A stretch of 64,000 nt of DNA from Parietichytrium sp. I65-24A (lineage: Eukaryota; Sar; Bigyra; Thraustochytrida; Thraustochytriidae): the NCBI GenBank assembly GCA_012862575.1, contig BLSF01000001.1, positions 1,054,001 through 1,118,000 of the forward strand. Reading direction: 5' to 3'. Positions within the stretch are counted from its first letter, which is position 1. Each line of letters starts with the position of its first letter. The notes under the pieces were generated by a model. It was not told the DNA's origin and did not search any database. It was given only the letters and a program-made list of their open reading frames with translations. Below are positions 40,901 to 49,777 of the stretch, in pieces. The position numbers and the translations under genes were made by a program.

Positions 40901-42265
40901 TTGGTCCTCGTCATCATCATCATCATCGTCGTCATCCTCAAATTCGTTGGCGCCCGAAGGAGATCCACCTTTGCTACCAGCATCAAGCTCGGTGGTAAGC
41001 GAAAAAGACAAGTTGAGGGGCTGCTCGCGCCATGGACTAAAGCGGATGCACTTCGAACAGTCGCCGTCAGAGATGCCTAGTTCGTTCTGCAGTGACTTGG
41101 CAGCAAGCATTTTCAGGTTTTCTTTGGATGGAGGGGTGTCTACCTCAAGAGCAGGGGAATTGTCTTCGTGAGAAATGATAATCCTGCCGCTGAGACGAAA
41201 GACAGACATGAGAGTGACGCGGTTGATCCTGATGAGAATACGCAGGAGGAGCTCTTTTCTAAACTCAGGAAACTGCTCGAAAACAGGGACGAGACAGCGA
41301 TCCTTGGAAATTTTGATAACGGAGCAGTCCGACTCCGCATATGCAGAAGCCACGGATTGAAGCTGTTGGTCGGTAACTGTCGCGAGTAGGTCAGCAAGCC
41401 CAGTCACACTCTCGTCAGGGCCAAAGATAACCTTTTGATCGGCTTGAGGCTTGAGCTCCTGATTGCTTGCTGAAGAGTTGTCTCCTCCCAAGCAAATTGA
41501 CATCTTCCCCGAAAGAAGGACAAAGTATGACGGGGTCTCCACCCTTTTATCTGCTTGATACAAGAGGTCGCCGCGGGCCACTTCAACCGTCTCTGCATGC
41601 TGAGCAATAGCCCGCAGAATCTTTTCAGGAACCCACGAGAAAATCTCCGTGCGCCGTAACGACTTGAGTAGCCCGTTGTCTCCTTCATCTTTGAATTTGT
41701 GGTCGATCATTTTCGACATCTTTTTGCGCCCAGAAGGACTACCCTTCTTGCTGTTTCCATCCTGCCTGCTTTGGTTGGCAAAGATTGACTTGAGCCCGTC
41801 CCCATGCTTGGTCTCCGCCGTAACTGCACGGTATCTCTTACGCTCGCGAAGCTTTTCCATGGCGGCCCTGATTGAGAAATTCCTTCGAATCGAGTCCTTG
41901 ATCCTCTCGCCTCGGTTCTTCGGCTTGCTAAGTAGTAGCGCGTGCAGGTCCAGCTCAGACCGATTATGCTGCAACGGTCCGAACGATGACGACCTTGACA
42001 CCTCTCCCGCCTCGCTGGACGCCCCTGGTGACAGCGGCGGCTTCACATCGCCTTGCTCAAATGCCAACTGCTTATTCACCGAGCTGGTCGTCTTGAACAC
42101 ATTCGATCGCAGCAGGAACCTCAGCACCACGCACAGCAGCACCGCCAGCGCCAGAACCACCAGCCCTGCCCCGGCTGCTAGCGACGACCCTACGGAAACC
42201 GCCATCTCCGGAACCGCCCACGCAACGCCGTCCGAGGACGCAAACATTCCCGCAAGCGACACCAT
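37954..42265 (-). CDS. Neuropathy target esterase-like lysophospholipase (three exons)
   Basis: It hydrolyses phosphatidylcholine/lysophosphatidylcholine at the ER surface. Exons are 42265-38777, 38679-38479 and 38385-37954. The introns 38680-38776 (97 bp) and 38386-38478 (93 bp) both begin GTAAGT and sit between whole codons. The product is about 1373 residues, like PNPLA6/7. It starts with a transmembrane helix (residues about 28-52). Three cyclic-nucleotide-binding-like domains follow (about 190-345, 480-570 and 590-680). The patatin domain has the oxyanion loop [13 protein letters not shown] near 933, the nucleophile in [13 protein letters not shown] near 965 and the catalytic Asp in [15 protein letters not shown], encoded by exon 2. 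Exon 3 gives the conserved tail ([30 protein letters not shown]). An insert of about 80 acidic residues lies between the nucleophile and the Asp. The first ATG is 42265. A non-ATG extension upstream is open. Confidence 0.93.
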
Positions 42266-42490
42266 ATCGCCACTTGTCCGTCTCCTAACTTGACAACTGC
42301 GCAATCGCCCACACAGCCGCACGATCAACTCCAACGCTTATTCGCTTTTTGCAAGAAACCACTCCAGACCTGCTTCCACTTCCTCTTACGCTGCTCCTTC
42401 GTTCCGAACGTTTCGGGTCTGCTCACTCTGCGTTCACTCGTGCTGTCACTGTATGCCACTGTGTGTCACTTCCCTTACGCGTAATGATTA

Positions 42491-42520
42491 CTGAGTACTG
42501 AGTACTGAGTACTGAGTACT
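42491..42520. repeat. (CTGAGTA)n tandem palindrome array
   Basis: Four copies of the 7-bp unit CTGAGTA, producing overlapping AGTACTGAGTACT palindromes, 225 bp upstream of the NTE start. Confidence 0.92.
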
Positions 42521-42547
42521 ATTGCTGAGTGTACTCGCAGTCAAAGG

Positions 42548-42552
<5 letters not shown>

Positions 42553-42585
<33 letters not shown>
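42553..42585. repeat. (CT)n microsatellite
   Basis: Nearly perfect CT dinucleotide tract, the longest in the window, upstream of the NTE gene. Confidence 0.95.
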
Positions 42586-43257
42586 GGTGTCTCTTTTTTC
42601 GATTCGATCTTCCCTTTCCAACATGACGCTCACAGGTTACACTTACTCTTAGTTTCATCTTCTAATGGACGGTAAGATTCTGAGCACCTGTTACCCGGTA
42701 GTTATGATTTACACTAAGTGAGTCTACTATGGAAAGCTGTAGTGCGGCGATGACGAATGGGGTAAGGTTTCGTCGTAGTTAGTTGTAGGTGTTGATACGA
42801 AAAGGGGGTTAGGGATAGTAGGTGAGACGCTGTAGGGCCGTGCGGTGCTGAGTTTGCGATGTCGGAGTTCTATGCGCAGCTATCGAAGACGGTAAGGAAT
42901 GGTCAGTATGAGTATTTATTGATTGATAGGGGGCAGGTGCGGGCAAAACACTTCAGGCCCCAATGGAGTCCTAGTGTTTTGAGCAGATGAGAGTTAGCTC
43001 AATGTGCACCCTGGAAACACGAAGAAGCTATTTTTCTCTTTTTGTTATTATTACTCATTTCCACCCCACCTTCCGATAGGGTTTGTTAACGCTCTCACTT
43101 CGTGGCTTCACTTAATTTAAACTCATTTCAGTTCATTCAAATCAATGAACATCATTTCAATTCACGTAGTCTTTATAAATTCAATTTGGTTTGACAGTGA
43201 ATGAGTTGAACAACTAAACTCATAATAATGAGCTTTTTCAGTTATCTCAATCAAGGA

Positions 43258-43266
43258 ATATAAAAG
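43258..43266 (+). promoter_or_regulatory. TATA-box-like element
   Basis: GGAATATAAAAGCGAAG fits a TATA box on the plus strand, about 110 bp before the ATG of the candidate gene at 43372. It is the clearest such element I noticed in the window. Confidence 0.45.
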
Positions 43267-43371
43267 CGAAGCGACATAGAAGACGAAGACTCTTCGAAAG
43301 CGGAAAGCCAAACCCGGCCTGTTGATATTCGTGCGTGAGATGCGAGCGAGGAAGATCGTTGCAGTAAGCTT

Positions 43372-43666
43372 ATGGGGAGCGATGTGAGCGATGGGGTTTG
43401 TTCTGAAAGTGAGTACGAGTGCAAGAACGTGAAGCTGCGATTGCTGGAGTATTGACGATGCGTTTGCAGCGTTGGCTCCGGGAAGTTTGGGAGTGGAGAG
43501 GAAGGATGATGCTCTGGGCTTGGAGAAGTCGAAGGTCTTGCTTGCCACATACGCAGCTAGCACACTTTCCGTACCAGTGGCAAATGTGATATATCCTTAT
43601 GTAATGTTAACGCAAATTTTAGTGTTCGTCAGCGATAACCCTTGCCGCATCTTGCGGCAGTGGTGA
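43372..43666 (+). CDS. Candidate small two-exon gene
   Basis: Exon 43372-43408 (MGSDVSDGVCSE) joins in frame to exon 43470-43666 over a 61-bp intron with a strong donor (GAAA/GTGAGTACG) and acceptor (GCGTTTGCAG). The spliced frame gives 77 residues containing VERKDDALGLEKSKVLLATY and a hydrophobic end part (VANVIYPYVMLTQILVFV) that may be a membrane segment. There is no known family. The TATA-like element upstream supports transcription. An alternative start or further introns are possible. Confidence 0.3.
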
Positions 43667-45017
43667 ACAGAGCAGAGTTGGCAATTGTGTCACCAAATAA
43701 ATTTCTTTTCACATCTTTGTAATCTTCGTGATGTAATCTATCTCCACCCGGCGCTAGTCACCGAGATGAACAGCGGAGGCGAACGGCAGTGAGCAGCCAA
43801 ACCCGCCTCCTTCTCTTTGCTATCTTGGGCCTGCCGTGCTTGCGAGTGGCTTCGTTCGAAATGGGAGCACTGGGAACACCATCACATTCACACTCATGAA
43901 TAGGGCATGCACCACAATCGCATCGTTTCCGCTTGCAACAAGGCCCAGGCCTGACTTCGCGTTCACGCACAAGATTTTGGCGCCACAACACAAAACCCTT
44001 TGTCTCTTCTCTCAGACGCAAGGAAATAGTTGAATCTTGAAATAAGCTTCGTTGCATTCCAGTTGAAATCCTCCACGAAATAGCTGAAGTCGTGTTAGAG
44101 CGACCTGCACTTCGTATCCAGATAGGTGCACGCCCCACTTTCCCAGTCTCTCTTTTTAATAAACTGAGGACGGATGTGTTACCACGAAGGGAGCCAACTC
44201 CTCTCATCCCGTATTTCAACAAACGAAGTCAAATAGAGGCAGCTATCTCACGAATAAAAGCGGCATTTGTGGTAGGCAAACGCACAAACACGCAAACGCT
44301 CAACACCCGTACGTGAAGGTGGACAAGTTGACAGCAGCGAGCAGCCTGAGCCTGAGGTCCGGGTTGGTAACGGTAAAATATGGAAACCGCCGTGAGTATG
44401 AAGGGTATGGATGGAGGGGTGGACAGTTTGGTGCTCACAGTCAGTACGCTACAATTTCTAAAGTCCTAAGCTCTGTTGTCCTCCTTAAACTGACACTCTT
44501 GGACCCGTTCGGGATATTAAGATGCTCTAAACGTTCAGTAACTGACTATTTTGCAGACGTTTTCAGAGCTGGCTTTTTCTGTAGACAAGGTGTTGAGTTT
44601 GGTGCGACGGTGGGCCAAAAGCTCTGCACACGTGAAAGTCCTCTCACAACATGCAACCGATTATGGTGCTGATCTGTGCTTCCGACTTCTTTGATAATCT
44701 TAATTAAAAAGTGCCATAAGTAAGACACTCAAAAATTTTATTCATTAAGACATTCAAAAATTTTATTCATTGTGAATGCCCCAAATCTGGCTATTTCTCC
44801 ATAGTTACAATTAAATGTCCGCGAGGATGCAATGCATCTACTCTCTCTCTGGTGGTCTCTTTCATAGCACATTGAGCAAGGTTGTATAGGATCGTGTGTT
44901 CTCAGAATCTGATCCACTGTCCGGGCTTCGTCGTGCAGACTAAAACAGCATTCCTGGAGCATACCTCGAGGGTTCTGCTGTGCGCTTTCAACCTTTACGT
45001 GGTGCCTCTTGCGCAGA
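43667..45017. other. Gene-poor spacer
   Basis: 1.35 kb. A 154-codon minus-strand frame at 43758-44222 has unlikely composition and no family. A direct repeat TTAAGACATTCAAAAATTTTATTCATT-like pair lies at about 44724-44770. No convincing gene. Confidence 0.4.
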
Positions 45018-46741
45018 ATGAAGCTCGCCATCGCAGCCGCTGGCGCTCTGGCCATTCATCAGAGCGAAGCTTTTCCAGCTTGCACAGGTATCTCGGACGC
45101 TTCCAAATTGTCTCGCTGCGAAGTGTTCAAGATTTTCGTGGAGAGCATGAACGAGGCAAACTGGAATTCATGCAAAAGCACGAGTGTAGAGCCTTGCAAC
45201 TTCCAAGCAACAACAGGTTGCGCATTCCTCACTGTGGTCTATGACAGCAACAAACTCATTGAAAGCATTACATTTAGTTCGACAGCGACAGCAACAACAT
45301 GGGCGTTTCTGACGCAGCTGGTCTCGCAACAGCCGTTCAACAGTTCGCGGCAAAGGCTGGGGTGGCAAACTCCGGAATTTCCGCAAACATCGCTTTGGAC
45401 TTTGGCGATCTCGAAGGTGATGATATGACCTTTTCAGATACATGTATCGAGAGCTGCGAGAACATCTGTACATTTTCTTCATCTCTTATCGCGGGAGAGG
45501 ATTCGCCAGTTCCTGAAGAGGACTGGACGTTATTTGGTGACGCTATCGTGGACAATTACGGTGACCCATTCCCTGAAGCCGGTATTGAAAAGTACAACAA
45601 AGGATTCGATCAATGCGCACAATTTCTTGAGACCGAGAGTCCCACACTTCTTCCAACTCGATCACCAACCTTGCCAACAACTCAATCGGCATGCTCAGGG
45701 ATCTCGGACGCTTCCAAATTGTCTCGCTGCGAAGTGTTCAAGATTTTCGTGGAGAGCATGAACGAGGCAAACTGGAATTCATGCAAAAGCACGAGTGTAG
45801 AGCCTTGCAACTTCCGAAGTTGCGATTTCCTCACTGTGGTCTGTGACAGCAACAAACTCATTGAAAGCATTACATTTTATTCGACAGCGTACAGCAACAA
45901 CATGGGCGTTTCTGACGCAGCTGGTCTCGCAACAGCCGTTCAACAGTTCGCGGCAAAGGCTGGGGTGGCAGACTCCGGAATTTCCGCAAACATCGCTTTG
46001 GACTTTGGCGATCTCGAAGGTGATGATATGACCTTTTCAGATGCATGTATCGAGAGCTGCGAGAACATCTGTACATTTTCTTCATTTCTTATCGCGGGAG
46101 AGGATTCGCCAGTTCCTGAAGAGGACTGGACGTTATTTGGTGACGCTATCGTGGACAACTACGGTGACCCAGTCCCTGAAGCCGGTATTCAAAGGTACAA
46201 CAAAGGATTCGATCAATGCGCACAATTTCTTGATGGCGCAGAGACCAAGAGTCCCGCAAATTTTCCAACTCGATCACCAGCCTTGGATGCAACAACTCCA
46301 GCTCCAACCTTTGGTGACCAAACTCAAGCTCCAACCTTCGGTGACCAAACTCATGCTCCGACCTTGGGTAACTATACTAACCAAACTCGATCGCCGACCT
46401 TGGATCCAACAGCTCTAGCTCCAACCTTTGGTAACTATACTAACCAAACTCGATCACCAGCCTTGGATCCAACAGCTCCAGCTCCAACCTTTGGTGACCA
46501 AACTCAAGCTCCAACCTTCGGTTACCAAACTCATGCTCCGACCTTCGGTAACTATACTAACCAAACTCGATCACCGACCTTGGAGTCAACAACTCAAGCT
46601 CCAACCTTTGGTAACCATGCTAACCAAACTCGATCACCGACCTTGGAGCCAACAACTCAACCTCTACCCTTTAGTACTGCCAACACGTTGTCTGGAGCGC
46701 TCTCCTTGGCTTTCGCGGCAGCTCTGACACTGATTCGCTAA
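45018..46741 (+). CDS. Secreted/GPI-like surface protein with internal duplication; frame slip in first copy
   Basis: A signal peptide at the start (MKLAIAAAGALAIHQSEAFP) leads into a Cys-containing domain of about 190 residues of unknown family (SRCEVFKIFVESMNEANWNS). The domain occurs twice, at about 45091-45640 and 45702-46240, nearly identical in DNA at a distance of 611 bp. A Thr/Pro-rich stalk follows with repeats of APTFGNYTNQTRSPTL, rich in N-glycosylation sequons (NYT, NQT). A hydrophobic C-terminus (LSGALSLAFAAALTLI) resembles a GPI-attachment signal. In the first copy the reading frame shifts near 45287: copy 1 reads GCGACAGC where copy 2 reads GCGTACAGC. The frame from the ATG therefore ends at 45428, and the rest is open in the second frame (45299-46741). 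This could be a sequence error, a polymorphism or a real break. Confidence 0.7.
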
Positions 46742-47201
46742 ATTTGGCCTCGTGTTATAACGACCAGACAAGCAGTGCCGGTCCTTGTCATGATTGATTG
46801 AGACTAGTAGAGAGCAGAGACTTGAATGGGCTAAACAGTCAATGTTTCGTACTTATATATCCTGTGCTGTTTGTAAGACAATTTTTTTGGCGATTGGATG
46901 AGCGTGATCACGGTGGAAGCAGAGTTTAGATCCTAAGTGTAGACTCATGCTTGAAATATGTATTAGTTTCTCCAGATCGTGTATGCCATGGTTTTGAGTA
47001 ACTCAAGAGCTGCGTTTTACATTGTGTACACAATTTGGGAACCTTCAGTCAATCTTCAACCTTCTTCGCAGGCTGAACTTTTTTTGTGAAGAAAGAAGAA
47101 ATGCTATTCATGCCCTGTCTACTTCGTCGAGCCTCTTCTGTGCAAAACAAAGATTTTTGGGCGGTTCTGAACTCTCTTCGCCTTAATGTTGGGATCCTGC
47201 A
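46742..47201. other. Intergenic spacer
   Basis: About 460 bp at the convergent ends of the surface-protein gene and the unresolved minus-strand gene. Nothing notable. Confidence 0.35.
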
Positions 47202-48071
47202 TTACCTTCTGATGCGACTAAACCAGTGTATGTCTACCAAATCGTTCCGAGAAGATAGTTGGGCCTCATTCGCAATATCGGCTCGGTACTGAGTCTCAAG
47301 CTTTTTCACCCACGGAGGAGATATATACTCGCTCAGCAGCTGAATGGCGGCCGGCGTAAAAGCCTTTACGGACTTGCGATCCACGGATTCCGCGCCTGAG
47401 TCTTCCTTATGTGCGGGCGCAGAACAGATATAAAATGTTGTGACGACGACTCGCCTGTTTCCATTGTAGAATGTTATTTTCTGGACAATTTTGTGCAGAT
47501 CCGCTCAAGCTTTGAGAAGAGCCACGCTTCAACTTTGAATCGTTTCTTGAGACAGTTGCTTTTTGCGGGCCGTGCACTTCTGAGATGCACAATGTCCGAT
47601 CAGTTCAAATCTATGTGGAAAACGAAGAAAGAATGAGAGCTTACTCCTTCGATACTTACCACTCACATCGCAAATGGACGCTTTTTTTTAGGAAATCAGG
47701 GGAGCTGGCCAGGTGATGGAAACCTTCCGCCTCCTCTCCATCTAACAAGTCCTTCACGGGACAGTCAACCTTGACCCTCTCCACCACAGCCAGCAGTGTA
47801 AATAGGATGTCTGCTTTGGCCATCTTCACAAGTCTACCCGCATAACCCAATAATTTCAGTGGAGGTTCAACAGTCTGCAGTCGAAGCAGTGCTCACGAGC
47901 AGACACGAAATCTTACCATTTTTTGGGCTCGGAGCGACACAACACAGGCTTCTCGCTCGCCCGAGACGCATCTGGAAGCGCGTACAAATGCCCTTGCTAT
48001 ATCACGGCTCATTCCCACTCACCTCCGCAGTCAAACACAAGCCAATACCTCTTGCCGCGCTCGCCGAGCAT
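47202..48071 (-). CDS. Unresolved multi-exon gene
   Basis: Protein-like segments occur in all three minus frames with GT/AG signals between them. They are: MLGERGKRYWLVFDCGG from an ATG at 48071; a 55-bp piece at 47971-47917; a 47874 to about 47662 piece reading TVEPPLKLLGYAGRLVKMAK and LFTLLAVVERVKVDCPVKDL; pieces near 47610-47500; and a last exon from about 47480 to 47202 (RRVVVTTFYICSAPAHKED, FTPAAIQLLSEYISPPWVKK) ending in TAA. I could not settle every junction and do not recognise the family. The first exon starts just inside the 3' UTR of the leucine-rich-repeat gene on the same strand. Gene density is unusually tight here, and the intron content is higher than elsewhere in the window. 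Confidence 0.35.
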
Positions 48072-48126
48072 CTGTACCTGGCTATCTTCCTCTTCCAGTT
48101 TCTCCTCCTCCCCAGAGGTTGTTCCG

Positions 48127-49233
48127 TCAACGGTTTCGTGCGTACTCGGCAATCTTAAACCGGTTTTGCCAGTCTTTACAAGTGTACTCAGATTCACACG
48201 CTGTTCCTTCGATGCAGCTGCAACTACCGCGATCCTCGTTCTGGTCGGCGACTGTGTCAAAACGATTCATGTCTTCTGTAAAGCCGTCGATCTCGCTGTA
48301 CGCCAGATTTGCGCCTGAGCTGTTCAATAACTTATTGTCAAGTACTTTAAGCGAGGGCAGCAGCCTCACCGCAGTTTCGGCAAATTCTTTCGCTTTGATA
48401 GCCGACTCTCCAAAGGGGTTTTCGCCCATGTCGAGTTCTTCAAGTGCCGCTAAAGGGCGCACGGTTTGCAGGGAAGGTTCGAATTCTTCGATTTCATTTT
48501 CACGGGCGGAAAGATTCCGAAGTTTCTTGAGGCAAGATATAGAGGGCAGCAGATTTTCGAGCATGCAACCGTCGAGATTGAGAGCCACAAGGCTTCCCGC
48601 AAGAGGCGAAAAGTCGACAGGCTCCATATCAGACAGATTCGTATAGCACAAGTCAAGCTGGACCAGGCAAACTAGAGCGTCCAGTTTCAGACTGGGTAGC
48701 TCGCAGCCGGTCAAACTAAGATGGCGAATCCACGGAAAGCCACAAGTTGAAGGGTGCGCTGCTGACTCTGAGCTCGCGCCTTCGAACTTGACGGCAACAA
48801 CTTTGTTTCTTGGCCCAAAGTCTTTGGGCGCAGATATAACGACACTACCATTCGCTGCGACTAGGAGTGTGTCTGACGGTGACTTTTCCTGCTCCTCTCC
48901 AGTCTGCTGGCAATCTAAAAAGGCCTGAATCTGCTCGTCACAAGGCTTACCTTCGCTGATATCTACCTCCGGCATCTCCATTTCCGCGTCCACGAAAAGC
49001 TTCACCACGGCGTCTTCATCCAGCGCACTGTACGGGTCGTTTTCCGATCTGATTCGCCCAAAAGCGTCTCTACACTCCTGCAGCCGGCGGGACAGCGATT
49101 CCGCGTCTCCGCCTTCAGCTGACACTGCTTCTGGCATGTCCCACCCGTACCGCTCCGCGACCTCTGCATACGCCTCCAACTCCTTCTCAGGCTCGCGCTC
49201 CACGGACGCGCCGACGACTAGAGCGCCCCCCAT
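48127..49233 (-). CDS. Leucine-rich-repeat protein
   Basis: The product is 368 residues. An acidic N-terminal third (residues 1-125) lacks repeats. Five to six leucine-rich repeats follow at about 165-310 (IRHLSLTGCELPSLKLDALV, LVQLDLCYTNLSDMEPVDFS, LVALNLDGCMLENLLPSISC, LRNLSARENEIEEFEPSLQT, LEELDMGENPFGESAIKAKE). Then comes an LRR-cap-like part (LLPSLKVLDNKLLN). The end, SCSCIEGTACESEYTCKDWQ followed by NRFKIAEYARNR, resembles the Cys-Lys-Asp-Trp tail of LRR proteins found in ciliated or flagellated protists. That likeness is from memory. Such proteins are adaptors, and a flagellar or cytoskeletal role is a guess. It is intronless as read. Confidence 0.78.
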   Translation of the reverse strand: MGGALVVGASVEREPEKELEAYAEVAERYGWDMPEAVSAEGGDAESLSRRLQECRDAFGRIRSENDPYSALDEDAVVKLFVDAEMEMPEVDISEGKPCDEQIQAFLDCQQTGEEQEKSPSDTLLVAANGSVVISAPKDFGPRNKVVAVKFEGASSESAAHPSTCGFPWIRHLSLTGCELPSLKLDALVCLVQLDLCYTNLSDMEPVDFSPLAGSLVALNLDGCMLENLLPSISCLKKLRNLSARENEIEEFEPSLQTVRPLAALEELDMGENPFGESAIKAKEFAETAVRLLPSLKVLDNKLLNSSGANLAYSEIDGFTEDMNRFDTVADQNEDRGSCSCIEGTACESEYTCKDWQNRFKIAEYARNR

Positions 49234-49777
49234 GCTTAGCCACCTGTCCAGTTCCTATCCGACCCCGCTCCCGCAAACCACCTGCACTTGAGCACCACAG
49301 TTCCGTCGGGCAGCGAGCTGATCCCTGACAGCAGAACGGGTCGAACCACCGGCCCCAGCTCCGGCAACCCCCACAACGACGGCTGCTTTGCTTCGAGACG
49401 GACTTCCGGCGCTCCAGTCGCACAACTTGGCTACTTGACAACTTGGCGACTTGGCGACTTGGCAACGTCACACTGACTCTGCAAAGTGCCACAGTGCCAC
49501 GGTGCCAGAGTGCCACAGTGCACAGTGAACACAAACGTAAACGAACAAACATACCATCATTGAACTCGAATGTATTGACAGTGAATGTGAACTGACATTC
49601 CAAGTTAGCATTGGTCCCTGTCTACTCTGTCTATCTCCGTCTACTCGCTGATAGGTTGTTGCATGATCGTGCTTGTGTCAGTAAACGTGCGTGTTTGAGA
49701 GGAGCTGGGCGTGAGTGTGTGTCGACCATGTGAGGGTGGGTCTCTGTCCGCGTGAGGAAGCAAAGGGAACGGAGGCG
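49234..49777. other. Divergent promoter spacer
   Basis: Between the LRR gene and the long ankyrin gene. It holds short CTTGGCGACTTGG and GTGCCACAGTGCC repeats at about 49428-49520 and TTGACAGTGAATG at 49575-49587. Confidence 0.5.

Larger units (their letters stand above)
42266..43371. other. Divergent spacer upstream of NTE
   Basis: Holds the CTGAGTA array (42491-42520), a 30-bp (CT)n tract (about 42553-42585), TTGACAGTGAATG (43191-43203) and a TATA-like ATATAAAAG at about 43258-43266. No confident gene. Confidence 0.5.

Noticed and set aside
43758-44222. 154-codon minus frame with a Cys-rich part
   Set aside because: No family, Arg-heavy composition, no supporting signals. Treated as spacer.
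48009-48260. Continuation of the LRR gene in a second frame through a 46-bp intron
   Set aside because: The LRR frame already ends in a family-like tail (CKDWQNRFKIAEYARNR). The second frame is better read as the start of the next gene, though this is not certain.
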